The position numbers and the translations under genes are program-made. Positions 21,806 through 30,340 of a DNA stretch of 34,354 nt are shown here, piece by piece. Each line of letters begins with the position of its first letter. Positions within the stretch are counted from its first letter, which is position 1. This stretch comes from an uncultured bacterium (lineage in GTDB: Bacteria; Cloacimonadota; Cloacimonadia; Cloacimonadales; Cloacimonadaceae), in contig CALGPA010000070.1 of the NCBI GenBank assembly GCA_937960795.1, positions 1 through 34,354 on the forward strand. The letters run 5' to 3'. A model generated the notes under the pieces. It was not told the DNA's origin. It worked only from the letters and a program-made list of their open reading frames with translations, and ran no database searches.

Positions 21806-24800
21806 TCAGATATCAAGGAACCGTTTTAAGACGGTTTCCAGCATCTCTTTGTCTATGGGTTTGCTGAGATAATCATCCATCCCTACTTCAATGCAGCGAT
21901 CTCTTTCGTCTGCTGTTACTCCCGCTGTCAGCGCAATGATGGGAGTTCGGTGATCTTGCTCAAGGCTGCGAATCTCTCTGGTGGCGCCTAGGCCATCGAG
22001 CTCCGGCATTTGGATGTCCATCAGGATGATATCCGGGTGATGCTCGCTGAAGGCATCAATGGCCTTAAGGCCATTTTCTGCGTCGATGGGGATGTAGTTC
22101 GGATATATCTTTTGTAAGACGGCTTTTATGAGTGTGATGTTTAGAAGATTGTCTTCGGCTATCAGGATCTTAGGTTTGTTCAATGAAATCTTCCTTTGTT
22201 TATTTTCTCTTTGCTTGCCATCCGCATCTTGGAACTTTTCAGACTGAGTATTCTCAAGTGTCTGATCAAAGAAATAGCGTATCAGCTGGCGAATCTTGAC
22301 CGGCTTGATGAGTCTGTGTCGAATCCCGAGTTTGTCGAAGTCTTCTTGGGGGAGATCATCATCCGCAGAGCAGTAGAGCACGAAGATAGGATCATTTTGA
22401 TATCTATCCGGCAAGGACTCTTTGATCATTCGTATAGCCTCAAGTCCATCCCAATTTGGCATGTGATAGTCAGACACGACAAAATCGAAAGGCTCCTGCT
22501 CCACAATGTCTTTAAGCGCTGCATTGGCGCTATCGCAAGTGGTGATGTCCACTTGCCAATGCTGCATGCTTTGCTGCATGATATAGCGGTTCTTGTCATT
22601 ATCGTCGATAAAAAGCATCCTCTTCCCGGAAAGCTGTGTGAAATCATCATCAGCAGACTCAAGGATCTCTAGGATGAGATCAAAACTAAATTCAGAGCCA
22701 ACGGCAAGCTGACTCGTGAGCTTAAGTGAAGAGCCCATTTTGTGGGTGAGGAGATTTGATATCGCCAGTCCCAGGCCAGTGCCGCCATACTTGCGGGTGG
22801 TTGAGCTATCAGCTTGTGAAAAAGCCTTGAATAGACGCTGCTCCTGCTCGGGACTAATCCCAATCCCGGTGTCGCGAACAGCAAAGTTGAATCTGCCGGA
22901 TCGATCATCGATCAGAACATATCCAAGACGAATCTCGACCTCTCCATCTGGGGTGAACTTCACAGCGTTGCTCAAAAGATTGACTAATATCTGTTTTAAG
23001 CGTATGGGATCTACGCTCACAAATCTGGGCGTATCCGGCTGGATGTTAATGATCAGTTCTATTCCTTTTTTGGCAGCAGTGTATTTTACAATGTCGCTTG
23101 AATGCTCGATGATCTCAATGATATCCGTCCGGATGGGATCCAGCTCCAGCTTTCCTGCTTCGATCTTGGAGAAGTCCAAAATATCATTTAGGACGCTCAT
23201 CAAGGTGTGCGCGCTGGTTGTGGCATTCTCCAGATACTCTTTTTGGATTGGGTTTAGCGGAGTGTCTCCCAAAAGCTCCGTGAAGCCAATCACGCCATTT
23301 AGTGGTGTTCGAATCTCATGGCTCATGTTTGCCAAAAACTTAGACTTAGCTTCATTGGCTCGAATCGCCTGGTCCTTGGCGGCAACAAGCTCTTGTTCTA
23401 TGTTGACTTTTTGGTAGGCATCGGATAAGATGTTTGCCAGTAGCAGCAAAAGTCGAGTCTCGTCCTCTGTCCATCTTTTATGTGAGCGGACAGCATCAAG
23501 ACACAGAGCACCAAAACCCATGCTTTTGTTTTCTAAAGGTAGACAAATCATGGACAGGATGTCTTGGGATCTAAATATCTTCTTTTCAGACGCGGCTTGT
23601 GCCGGTAGGGCATCCACATCCGGGATGCAGACTACCTGCTTTGTCTTAATCTGTCGACTCCACCACGAAAGATCGTGGGGATTGAGACGCTCTATCAGCT
23701 CTTGGTTTGCGCGAATACCTTCCCTGCACCACTCCTGAACACTCTTCATCGTCTGTCTTTTTTGCTCCAGAGCGATGAGATAGCATCTATCGACCTCAAA
23801 GAATTCGGCAACGCTGCGCAGCAAATTGGTGATCTTAGCTTCAAGGTTTTTGGCATCCACAGAAATTAGATCTGAAGACAAATCTGCGATCATGGTTTGG
23901 AAGCGGCTTTGGTAATCCAATTCCTGATCAGCTGCTTTCTTAAGACTGATGTCTCGGCAAAGCTCCAAAACTCCAACGAAGTTCTCATCATTGTCGTATA
24001 TACCACTAAAGGTTGATTCCGTCCAGATCTCTCGTTTATCTTTATGAATTCGGCATAACTCTATCGTCTTGGTCGGAATAGTTCTTTTCTCAAAGAGAGC
24101 AAGCTGGATCTCTTCCCAGAGGACTTTTAAGCTGCGCTGAGAATCTTTGGTGAGGTATCTCTCAGCCCTTTCGTGAATCAGCTCATCAGCAGTGATGCCC
24201 AGAAGCTTCTGGGTGGATGGGCTGGCATAAGTGTAGTTGCCCTCTTTGTCATATGTCCAGATCACGTCATGAGCATTATCTGCCAAGAGACGATGCCGCT
24301 CTTCACTCGCTATCAGAAGCATCTCTTGCTGCTTACTATGAGTGATGTCCTCCACGATTTCCAGGACTGAATCAACCCTTCCCGACTCATCCTTGATCGG
24401 CACTGTCTCAATGCTAAAGTACCTATCCTTATCAAGCGGGATAAGACGCTCAACCCGGTGAATCTTTTCATCTTTAAAGGTCATTATGGCAGGGCAATCA
24501 GGGCATGTGTCCGTCTGATAGACTCCTTTGAAAGCTGCGAAGCACATCTGTTTGGATCCCTGTCGATAGTCCACAAACCATTCCTCCATTTGTCGATTTG
24601 CATTTAAGACCCTCATATCGCGATCAATGATGGATATGCCGATGTTTAGGTTCTCTGTTAGAAGTCGGTTTTCCTCATACAATTGGCGAAATTGCTCTCT
24701 ACTTGCAGCGATGGTTTGATTTTTTTCTCTAAGTTTGCGGTTTAAGCGAGTCACATATAGCAGAAGCATGATCAAGCCGGCCAAAGCCAAAACAAAGGTC

Positions 24801-25777
24801 AGAAGCCATATCCGATATCTGAAGTATAGTTCCCGGAGAATCTGCTTGTAATAGTTATCATACGGGCTTACGTTTAGAGCCTTAAGGCACTCCTCAACGC
24901 TTAAGTAACTGCTTGGAATACTAAATCTAAGGGGATCAGCGTATCTTTGGCTGAATACATCTGAAGGGATGTTGATCAGAGCCGTGGCATACTCAATGGC
25001 GACCTGATCCCCCACATGGGGCATGCGTGATAAAGCCCAAGCCGGATATATCTCTCCGGAATGCATGAATGGATATTGCTCAGTCGGAGCGCGATAATTC
25101 AAAACCCTAAAGTTATTGTATTCAAGAGCTCCAAGCTCATCCAGTCTTGTAAGAGTGCCGGCGCGTACAATCCCGATGTCTGCAAGACCGTTTTGAACAG
25201 CGAATATCACCCCGTCATGGCTGCCCATAAAGTCCAAACTCTCAAAGTCCTCTGGGTCTATGCCAATATCGTGAAATTCTTTCAGTGCTGCTAGCCATCC
25301 TCCGAATGAGTTCTCTGACACGGCAGCTATGCGTTTCCCTCGCGCATGGTAGATTGTATGAATATCCCCGTTATCCTGTTGAGTGATGATTAGGGTGCTC
25401 ATAAGGCTAAAATTGACATCATTATGCCTACTAACTTGAGTTAGGATCGGAGTTAGGTTATAGCGGGCACCCATATCGACCGTGAGCGTGGGATTTGCGA
25501 ATAAAAAGTCTATTCTGTTTGATTTGACAGCATCTACAACGCCGCTAAATGGCAATGCTATGATCTCAGTGTTGTGATGATCAATGATCTGATTCAGATA
25601 TTCGGCGACAGGTTGCCAGCGATAATTGACCATGCTAATCCCTTGGTCAGACAGCACACCAATGCGGACATCCTCCATATGCTCAGTATAGCCAAAGCCG
25701 GAGCATACAAAAAGCATCATTAGTAGTGAAAGCATCGTCTTCAAATGTCTTCCTCGTGACCTGGTCATATATAGCAT
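21806..25777 (-). CDS. Hybrid sensor histidine kinase with periplasmic PhnD-like sensor, PAS, GAF and two receiver domains
   Basis: Numbering follows the frame from its in-frame GTG at 25783. The order is signal segment (~14-32), PhnD-like solute-binding domain (~38-300), transmembrane helix (~325-344), PAS with a cysteine cluster (MCFAAF, TCPDCPA, ~375-480), second PAS (~490-615), GAF (~630-790), HisKA with H822 (ANMSHEIRTPLNG) and HATPase (N939, DTGIGI, GGTGLGL). Receiver one has D1105/K1160 and receiver two has D1256 (LMDIQMP)/K1308. It probably senses a periplasmic ligand and passes phosphate through its receivers. No response regulator or separate phosphotransfer gene is adjacent. I start at ATG 25777, which has GAGG 5 bases upstream. 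The ligand is unknown: PhnD-like domains bind phosphonates or related oxyanions, among others. Confidence 0.93.
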   Translation of the reverse strand: MLYMTRSRGRHLKTMLSLLMMLFVCSGFGYTEHMEDVRIGVLSDQGISMVNYRWQPVAEYLNQIIDHHNTEIIALPFSGVVDAVKSNRIDFLFANPTLTVDMGARYNLTPILTQVSRHNDVNFSLMSTLIITQQDNGDIHTIYHARGKRIAAVSENSFGGWLAALKEFHDIGIDPEDFESLDFMGSHDGVIFAVQNGLADIGIVRAGTLTRLDELGALEYNNFRVLNYRAPTEQYPFMHSGEIYPAWALSRMPHVGDQVAIEYATALINIPSDVFSQRYADPLRFSIPSSYLSVEECLKALNVSPYDNYYKQILRELYFRYRIWLLTFVLALAGLIMLLLYVTRLNRKLREKNQTIAASREQFRQLYEENRLLTENLNIGISIIDRDMRVLNANRQMEEWFVDYRQGSKQMCFAAFKGVYQTDTCPDCPAIMTFKDEKIHRVERLIPLDKDRYFSIETVPIKDESGRVDSVLEIVEDITHSKQQEMLLIASEERHRLLADNAHDVIWTYDKEGNYTYASPSTQKLLGITADELIHERAERYLTKDSQRSLKVLWEEIQLALFEKRTIPTKTIELCRIHKDKREIWTESTFSGIYDNDENFVGVLELCRDISLKKAADQELDYQSRFQTMIADLSSDLISVDAKNLEAKITNLLRSVAEFFEVDRCYLIALEQKRQTMKSVQEWCREGIRANQELIERLNPHDLSWWSRQIKTKQVVCIPDVDALPAQAASEKKIFRSQDILSMICLPLENKSMGFGALCLDAVRSHKRWTEDETRLLLLLANILSDAYQKVNIEQELVAAKDQAIRANEAKSKFLANMSHEIRTPLNGVIGFTELLGDTPLNPIQKEYLENATTSAHTLMSVLNDILDFSKIEAGKLELDPIRTDIIEIIEHSSDIVKYTAAKKGIELIINIQPDTPRFVSVDPIRLKQILVNLLSNAVKFTPDGEVEIRLGYVLIDDRSGRFNFAVRDTGIGISPEQEQRLFKAFSQADSSTTRKYGGTGLGLAISNLLTHKMGSSLKLTSQLAVGSEFSFDLILEILESADDDFTQLSGKRMLFIDDNDKNRYIMQQSMQHWQVDITTCDSANAALKDIVEQEPFDFVVSDYHMPNWDGLEAIRMIKESLPDRYQNDPIFVLYCSADDDLPQEDFDKLGIRHRLIKPVKIRQLIRYFFDQTLENTQSEKFQDADGKQRENKQRKISLNKPKILIAEDNLLNITLIKAVLQKIYPNYIPIDAENGLKAIDAFSEHHPDIILMDIQMPELDGLGATREIRSLEQDHRTPIIALTAGVTADERDRCIEVGMDDYLSKPIDKEMLETVLKRFLDI

Positions 25778-25902
25778 GAACACCTCAGCACATCAATTTC
25801 TCGTAAAGGCTTATTCAAAGATAATCCACTAAACAATGTCGTCAAGATAATATCGTATCTCTCGTTATTTTGTAAGCCGGAATTCGGCGCGGATAAAAGA
25901 GC

Positions 25903-25931
25903 TTGACAATAAAAGCCTAGATTTGCATCTT
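25903..25931 (+). promoter_or_regulatory. Candidate promoter for the double glycosyltransferase
   Basis: A perfect TTGACA (25903-25908) is followed after 17 bp by CATCTT (25926-25931), a weak -10. It lies 35 bp before the start codon in the 188-bp divergent gap shared with the sensor kinase. The pfkA and groEL promoters share the same -35. Confidence 0.4.
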
Positions 25932-25965
25932 AGCAGTACTGAATACATCAAGTGAGGTAGAATAG

Positions 25966-28311
25966 ATGAAACTCTTATATGTAGATGTTCCTTTTGAGGG
26001 ATTGCGTGGTGGCGACAAAAATCGAAGTAAGGCAATCTGGAAGAATCTGTCAGAGGATTTTGAGGCTGATCTTCTTTTGATCAAGGGTCCCGAGTATGCC
26101 TCAAAGGCTATTGAGCCACATCACGGGTTTCGCAAGCTATATACGCTTGGTCGACAAGAAGCTCTACCCCATCAGGCGAAAGCCATTTATCGCTTCCATC
26201 CCAATCAGATCGATAAGTTTCGCAATCTGTTGATCCATGAGCAGTATGAAGTTGTAGTCTTTAGATTTATGAGCACCTTTGTACTTGCACAGACTGTTGC
26301 ACGCATTCTGCCTGATTGCAAGATTGCCATTGATGTCGACATGCTGTATTCGAGAGTGGCAGAGATCTCTTGGCACCAAGATCATGACATTAAAAACCGC
26401 AACAAGTTGTTGGAGATGATCAAGCTTAAGCAGTTTGAGAAAAGAGCCTTTAGTCATGACTTCTGGTTTTTCTTCACTAATCAGATTGAGCGTGACATGG
26501 CGGTGGCAGACTATAACCTAGATCCGGAGAAAGCTCGCAACTTCCCCAATCTGATGCCGATGGATGAGCCAAAAGAATACCCTCAACCCAGCAGGAGCTA
26601 CATTCTGTATTTTGGCAGCATGGATTCTCTGGCAAACCGTGACGCGCTCGATTATCTTGCCAAAGAGATCTATCCTCAGATCCGCGAACAGCTGCGCAAT
26701 AGAGGAGTCCAGCTTCGCGTAGCAGGGACGAATGTCCCCGATGACTTCTATCAATACCAGGATGATTGTCTCAAGATCGTCGGGCAGGTAGATGATATGC
26801 AGGAGATCATCGCGGGTTCGGAATTTGTGATCCTACCGATCCGAATTGCATCCGGTACGCGCACGAGGATCCTAGAGGCCGCGCAGATGCGCACCGCCGT
26901 GTTGACCACAAGCGTCGGCACTGAAGGATTTAGCTTTGGTCCCAAAGAGATTGTGATCAGGGAGAACGCCGAGGAGCTCGGTCATGCGATGCTCGAGATG
27001 CTTGAAGACAAAGAGGGCACGATCGCTCTGGGCAAGAATCTCTATCACGCAGCCCGCGCCAGATATTCTGAGAAAGTTCTCGCAGATCGCTTTATCAAGA
27101 GTCTGAAGTCCCCCTTGATCGGTGTCAAGCCCAAAAAGCTCAAGATCGCCATGATTACTAATAGGTTTCACCCGGAAGTCGGACCGGCTGAGACAAACAT
27201 CTATTACCAAGCAAGGCTTCTTGCTGAGACCAACGAAGTAACCGTGTTTAGCCCGAAAAGGATGAAGTTCCCCGCCCTTGAACGTGTAGCGGGCTTTAGG
27301 CATCGACGTTTATATGACCTGATGAACAATCCCAAAGAATACCCAAATCTCAAAGAGGCAACCTTCTGCCCGACCTTGCTTTGGTATCTCTTGATTGGAG
27401 ACTACGATGTCATCCAGGCCTATCCCGGCATCAATCTGAACAGCTTTATGGCTTTCATCGCAGCCAAAATCACTAAGAAGCCATTTGTCCAATGCTTCTT
27501 TGACTTCATGGATTATGCCCATCATCTGAAGACACATGGCAAGATCGAGAAGGATGTTCTGCGCAAAAAGCCTCTTAAGTGGTATCAGAAATATGTCCTA
27601 AAAAACCTAGACTACGCTTTCTCTACTTCTGAGCGTGAGATTGACTATATCCGAGGATACAACCATAGAGTTGCCTATTCTCCTTTGCCCGTTCTCACTG
27701 CCGAGTTTGAGATTCCTGTCGAGAAGCCGCCCTTGATGCGCACATGGCCTGAGGACAGCTTCACCTTCCTATGCTTGGGAAGAATATCCAAAATCAAAGG
27801 TCAGGACATCGCTATGCAAGCTTTTTGCAAAGTTGCATCACAGATGCCTCAGGCTAAGCTGGTGTTTGTCGGCAAATCTGATTCTGAGCCTGAGTACCTT
27901 GAAAGCATCAAGATGATGATGCTCAAAGCCGGAGTTGCTGACAAAGTGCATTTCTCCGGGAAAGTGGAGCGCAGCGAAGCTATCGCGTGGCTCAGACACT
28001 CGGACATCAACCTCATCCCGGTTCGCTTCATGAATTCCGGTGCCGTGGTCTTGGAAAGCTGGATCAGCGAAACTCCCGTGCTTCAGAGTAATGTGGCGGA
28101 TCCGAATCTCGTAGTAGATGGCGAAAATGGCTATCTGTTTGAAAACGAGAATGTGGACGAATGTGCAGAAAAGATGCTCTTTGCTTATATGCACAAAGAG
28201 AAGCTCTCTGAGATGGCAAGCCGAGGCAAGAAGCTGGTCAAAGAAAGGTATTCATACGAATTTCTGATCCAGCTTTATCAAAGCACCTATCAGCGTCTTA
28301 TGAGCAGATAA
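25966..28311 (+). CDS. Tandem-domain glycosyltransferase (two GT4-type domains fused)
   Basis: The 781-residue protein contains two glycosyltransferase units of GT-B fold. Unit one (~1-375) opens MKLLYVDVPFEGLRGGDKNRS and has a donor-side block with ILYFGSMDSLANRDAL, then GTRTRILEAAQMRTAVL. Unit two begins near 387 (KLKIAMITNRFHPEVGPAET, a GT4-style opening) and has FLCLGRISKIKGQDIAMQAF and NSGAVVLESWISETPVL with the two glutamates of the EX7E-type motif. Both units look complete, suggesting one polypeptide adding two sugars or making a repeat. No signal peptide or membrane helix is seen, so it is cytoplasmic. The polymer (cell envelope or exopolysaccharide) is unknown. It is a single-gene unit with its own terminator. 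Confidence 0.88.
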   Translation: MKLLYVDVPFEGLRGGDKNRSKAIWKNLSEDFEADLLLIKGPEYASKAIEPHHGFRKLYTLGRQEALPHQAKAIYRFHPNQIDKFRNLLIHEQYEVVVFRFMSTFVLAQTVARILPDCKIAIDVDMLYSRVAEISWHQDHDIKNRNKLLEMIKLKQFEKRAFSHDFWFFFTNQIERDMAVADYNLDPEKARNFPNLMPMDEPKEYPQPSRSYILYFGSMDSLANRDALDYLAKEIYPQIREQLRNRGVQLRVAGTNVPDDFYQYQDDCLKIVGQVDDMQEIIAGSEFVILPIRIASGTRTRILEAAQMRTAVLTTSVGTEGFSFGPKEIVIRENAEELGHAMLEMLEDKEGTIALGKNLYHAARARYSEKVLADRFIKSLKSPLIGVKPKKLKIAMITNRFHPEVGPAETNIYYQARLLAETNEVTVFSPKRMKFPALERVAGFRHRRLYDLMNNPKEYPNLKEATFCPTLLWYLLIGDYDVIQAYPGINLNSFMAFIAAKITKKPFVQCFFDFMDYAHHLKTHGKIEKDVLRKKPLKWYQKYVLKNLDYAFSTSEREIDYIRGYNHRVAYSPLPVLTAEFEIPVEKPPLMRTWPEDSFTFLCLGRISKIKGQDIAMQAFCKVASQMPQAKLVFVGKSDSEPEYLESIKMMMLKAGVADKVHFSGKVERSEAIAWLRHSDINLIPVRFMNSGAVVLESWISETPVLQSNVADPNLVVDGENGYLFENENVDECAEKMLFAYMHKEKLSEMASRGKKLVKERYSYEFLIQLYQSTYQRLMSR

Positions 28312-28326
28312 TCCCGAAGCTATAGC

Positions 28327-28357
28327 AAAAGCCCGTGGATATAATCACGGGCTTTTT
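28327..28357 (+). terminator. Intrinsic terminator after the glycosyltransferase
   Basis: A stem of AAAAGCCCGTG with CACGGGCTTTT encloses an 8-base AT-rich loop and ends in five T. It sits 16 bp past the stop. A shorter T-run on the minus strand means it could also stop the convergent efflux operon. Confidence 0.92.
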
Positions 28358-28373
28358 CATCGTTAATCGTTTG

Positions 28374-29585
28374 CTACTCGTATCTGAGAGCATCAATAAG
28401 GTTTTGATTAGCTGCTTTTCTGGCGGGATACCAACCGAAGAATATGCCGATTCCCATAGAAAAACCTACTGATAAAAGCACGGACCACATAGTCACGGCT
28501 ATGCTCCAATTCATAGCGTTGCCGACAATTCTAGCGGCGGCTACTCCCAGAGCAATGCCGAGTAAGCCACCGATAAAGCTGATTGATACAGCTTCGATGA
28601 TAAACTGCAACAAGACGTCTCGTTTCCCGGCTCCCACGGCTCGACGTATCCCGATCTCTTTGACACGTTCAGTGACAGACACTAGCATGATGTTCATGAT
28701 CCCGATTCCGCCCACCAGGAGCGAGATGCCGGCGATGGACGCAAGCAGAATGGTCATAGTGTCGGACACACTGCTGGCTGTCTCAGCCAATTCTGTCTGA
28801 GAGCTCACGATAAATTCTTCCGCGGTAGTCCCACGGTGTCTTGTCTGCAAAAGAGCAAGAATATCTTGTTGGAGAATGTGAATATAGTCCCTGCTATGAG
28901 CCGACACAATGATGCTCATCACGCGCCAATGTCTGCCGAGCAAGCGCTGATAAACTGTCGTATATGGCGCGATGACGATATCATCTTGGTCTCTTCCCAT
29001 GACATTCTGGCCTTTGGGTGTCAAGACGCCGCGCACTACAAAGGGAATGTTGCGGATTCTCATGATCTTGCCGATTGGATCGGTATCCGGAAACAGATTA
29101 TCTGCGACAGTCTTGCCGATCACACAGACTTTAGCGCCGTTTTCCACATCTGAGCCATAGAACAGCTCTCCATGGCTGATATCCATTTCTCGGATAAAGA
29201 AGTAATCCGAATCCACTCCCATGATACTTCCGCGCCAGTTGTTTCCTTCAAACTTGAGTTGTCCCCAGCTGTTGTAGACCGGAGAGGCGTATAGGACTCC
29301 ATCTAGCTCGTCTTTCATGGCTTGAACGTCATCCACCGTTAGGAGATTCCCATCTCCGGCTGCCTGACGCACATTGCCGCGATTGAAGTTTGAATAAACC
29401 ATCACCACATTGGTTCCCATCGAGTTCACTTGATCTTCCACGATCTGCTTTGCGCCTTGGCCGATTGCCAACATTGTGATCACTGCTGCAACGCCTATGA
29501 TGATTCCGAGCATTGTGAGGAATGTCCGAGTCTTATTGCGCATAAGTGATCTCAGCGCGATTCTTAGGATTCCCAATACTGACAT
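28374..29585 (-). CDS. MacB-type ABC transporter permease (MacB periplasmic core + FtsX domain)
   Basis: The 403-residue protein has the MacB-permease layout. A cytoplasmic N-terminus (LRIALRSLMRNKTRTFLTMLGI) leads into helix 1 (~20-42). A large extracytoplasmic domain follows (~45-270), then three helices at about 280-305, 330-355 and 365-390, with the FtsX signature ERVKEIGIRRAVGA (~308-321) between. In MacB of E. coli the ATPase is fused to the permease; here it is a separate upstream gene. These transporters use ATP in the cytoplasm to move a periplasmic mechanical lever and do not carry substrate through the membrane. The start shares one base with the ATPase stop (TAATG). This is the last gene of the efflux operon. 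Confidence 0.93.
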   Translation of the reverse strand: MSVLGILRIALRSLMRNKTRTFLTMLGIIIGVAAVITMLAIGQGAKQIVEDQVNSMGTNVVMVYSNFNRGNVRQAAGDGNLLTVDDVQAMKDELDGVLYASPVYNSWGQLKFEGNNWRGSIMGVDSDYFFIREMDISHGELFYGSDVENGAKVCVIGKTVADNLFPDTDPIGKIMRIRNIPFVVRGVLTPKGQNVMGRDQDDIVIAPYTTVYQRLLGRHWRVMSIIVSAHSRDYIHILQQDILALLQTRHRGTTAEEFIVSSQTELAETASSVSDTMTILLASIAGISLLVGGIGIMNIMLVSVTERVKEIGIRRAVGAGKRDVLLQFIIEAVSISFIGGLLGIALGVAAARIVGNAMNWSIAVTMWSVLLSVGFSMGIGIFFGWYPARKAANQNLIDALRYE

Positions 29586-30340
29586 TATTCGTCCTCCTCC
29601 TCGGAGATTCGCGGCAGATTGATGAGATCCGTTTTGGCGTCTTTGGGGCTGAGGTTTTTCTTGTCTCGGATCACTTTGCCATCTCTGAATGTTATGTGCC
29701 GATGGGCATATTGGGCAATCTCGGGTTCATGAGTGACCATGATCACTGTTTTCCCTTGCGCATGCAGTTCCTGCAAGACAGCCATCACCTCGATGCTTGT
29801 GCGCGTATCCAAGTTACCGGTGGGTTCATCGGCGAGGATGAAAGAGGGATTGTTCACGATAGCTCGAGCTATTGCAACACGCTGCTGTTGCCCGCCGGAA
29901 AGCTGATTTGGAAAGTGCTTAGCTCGATCTTCTATGCCGACAACCTTTAGCGCATCCATGGCTCGCTGATGACGGTCATGAAGACTACATTTTTGGCAAT
30001 AGAGTAGAGGCAATTCCACATTTTCTAGGGCTGTCGTTCGAGGCAACAGATAAAAGCTCTGAAACACGTAGCCGATCTTTTGATTGCGGATTTGAGTGAG
30101 TTTGTCGTCATCCATATCATGAACGGCTATCCCATCCAAGATATATTCTCCGGAGCTTGCATGATCCAGACAACCGAGAAGATTCATGAAAGTGGTCTTT
30201 CCGCTGCCGCTTGCACCCATGATAGCGATAAAATCTCCTTTGGCTACATCCAGAGAAACGTGACGCAGAGCATGCACCTTGATGTCTCCCATCTCATATA
30301 CTTTGCTTATTGCCTTGGTGGTCAGGAGTGTATCACTCAT
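29585..30340 (-). CDS. ABC transporter ATP-binding protein (MacB/LolD-like)
   Basis: This is a 251-residue stand-alone nucleotide-binding protein. Walker A is GASGSGKTT (~42-50), the Q-loop is Q94 (VFQSFYLL), the signature is LSGGQQQR (147-154) and Walker B is FILADE (D171, E172) followed by PTGNLDT. LADEPTGNLDT is typical of the LolD/MacB/FtsE subgroup, agreeing with the FtsX-type permease that follows. It overlaps the adaptor stop by 1 bp and the permease start by 1 bp, so adaptor, ATPase and permease are made in step. The last ~15 residues are acidic (RISEEEDE). Confidence 0.95.
   Translation of the reverse strand: MSDTLLTTKAISKVYEMGDIKVHALRHVSLDVAKGDFIAIMGASGSGKTTFMNLLGCLDHASSGEYILDGIAVHDMDDDKLTQIRNQKIGYVFQSFYLLPRTTALENVELPLLYCQKCSLHDRHQRAMDALKVVGIEDRAKHFPNQLSGGQQQRVAIARAIVNNPSFILADEPTGNLDTRTSIEVMAVLQELHAQGKTVIMVTHEPEIAQYAHRHITFRDGKVIRDKKNLSPKDAKTDLINLPRISEEEDE

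Noticed and set aside
22196..22672. 158-codon plus-strand frame opposite the hybrid kinase
   Set aside because: Antisense to the receiver domains, with no start signal; shadow frame.
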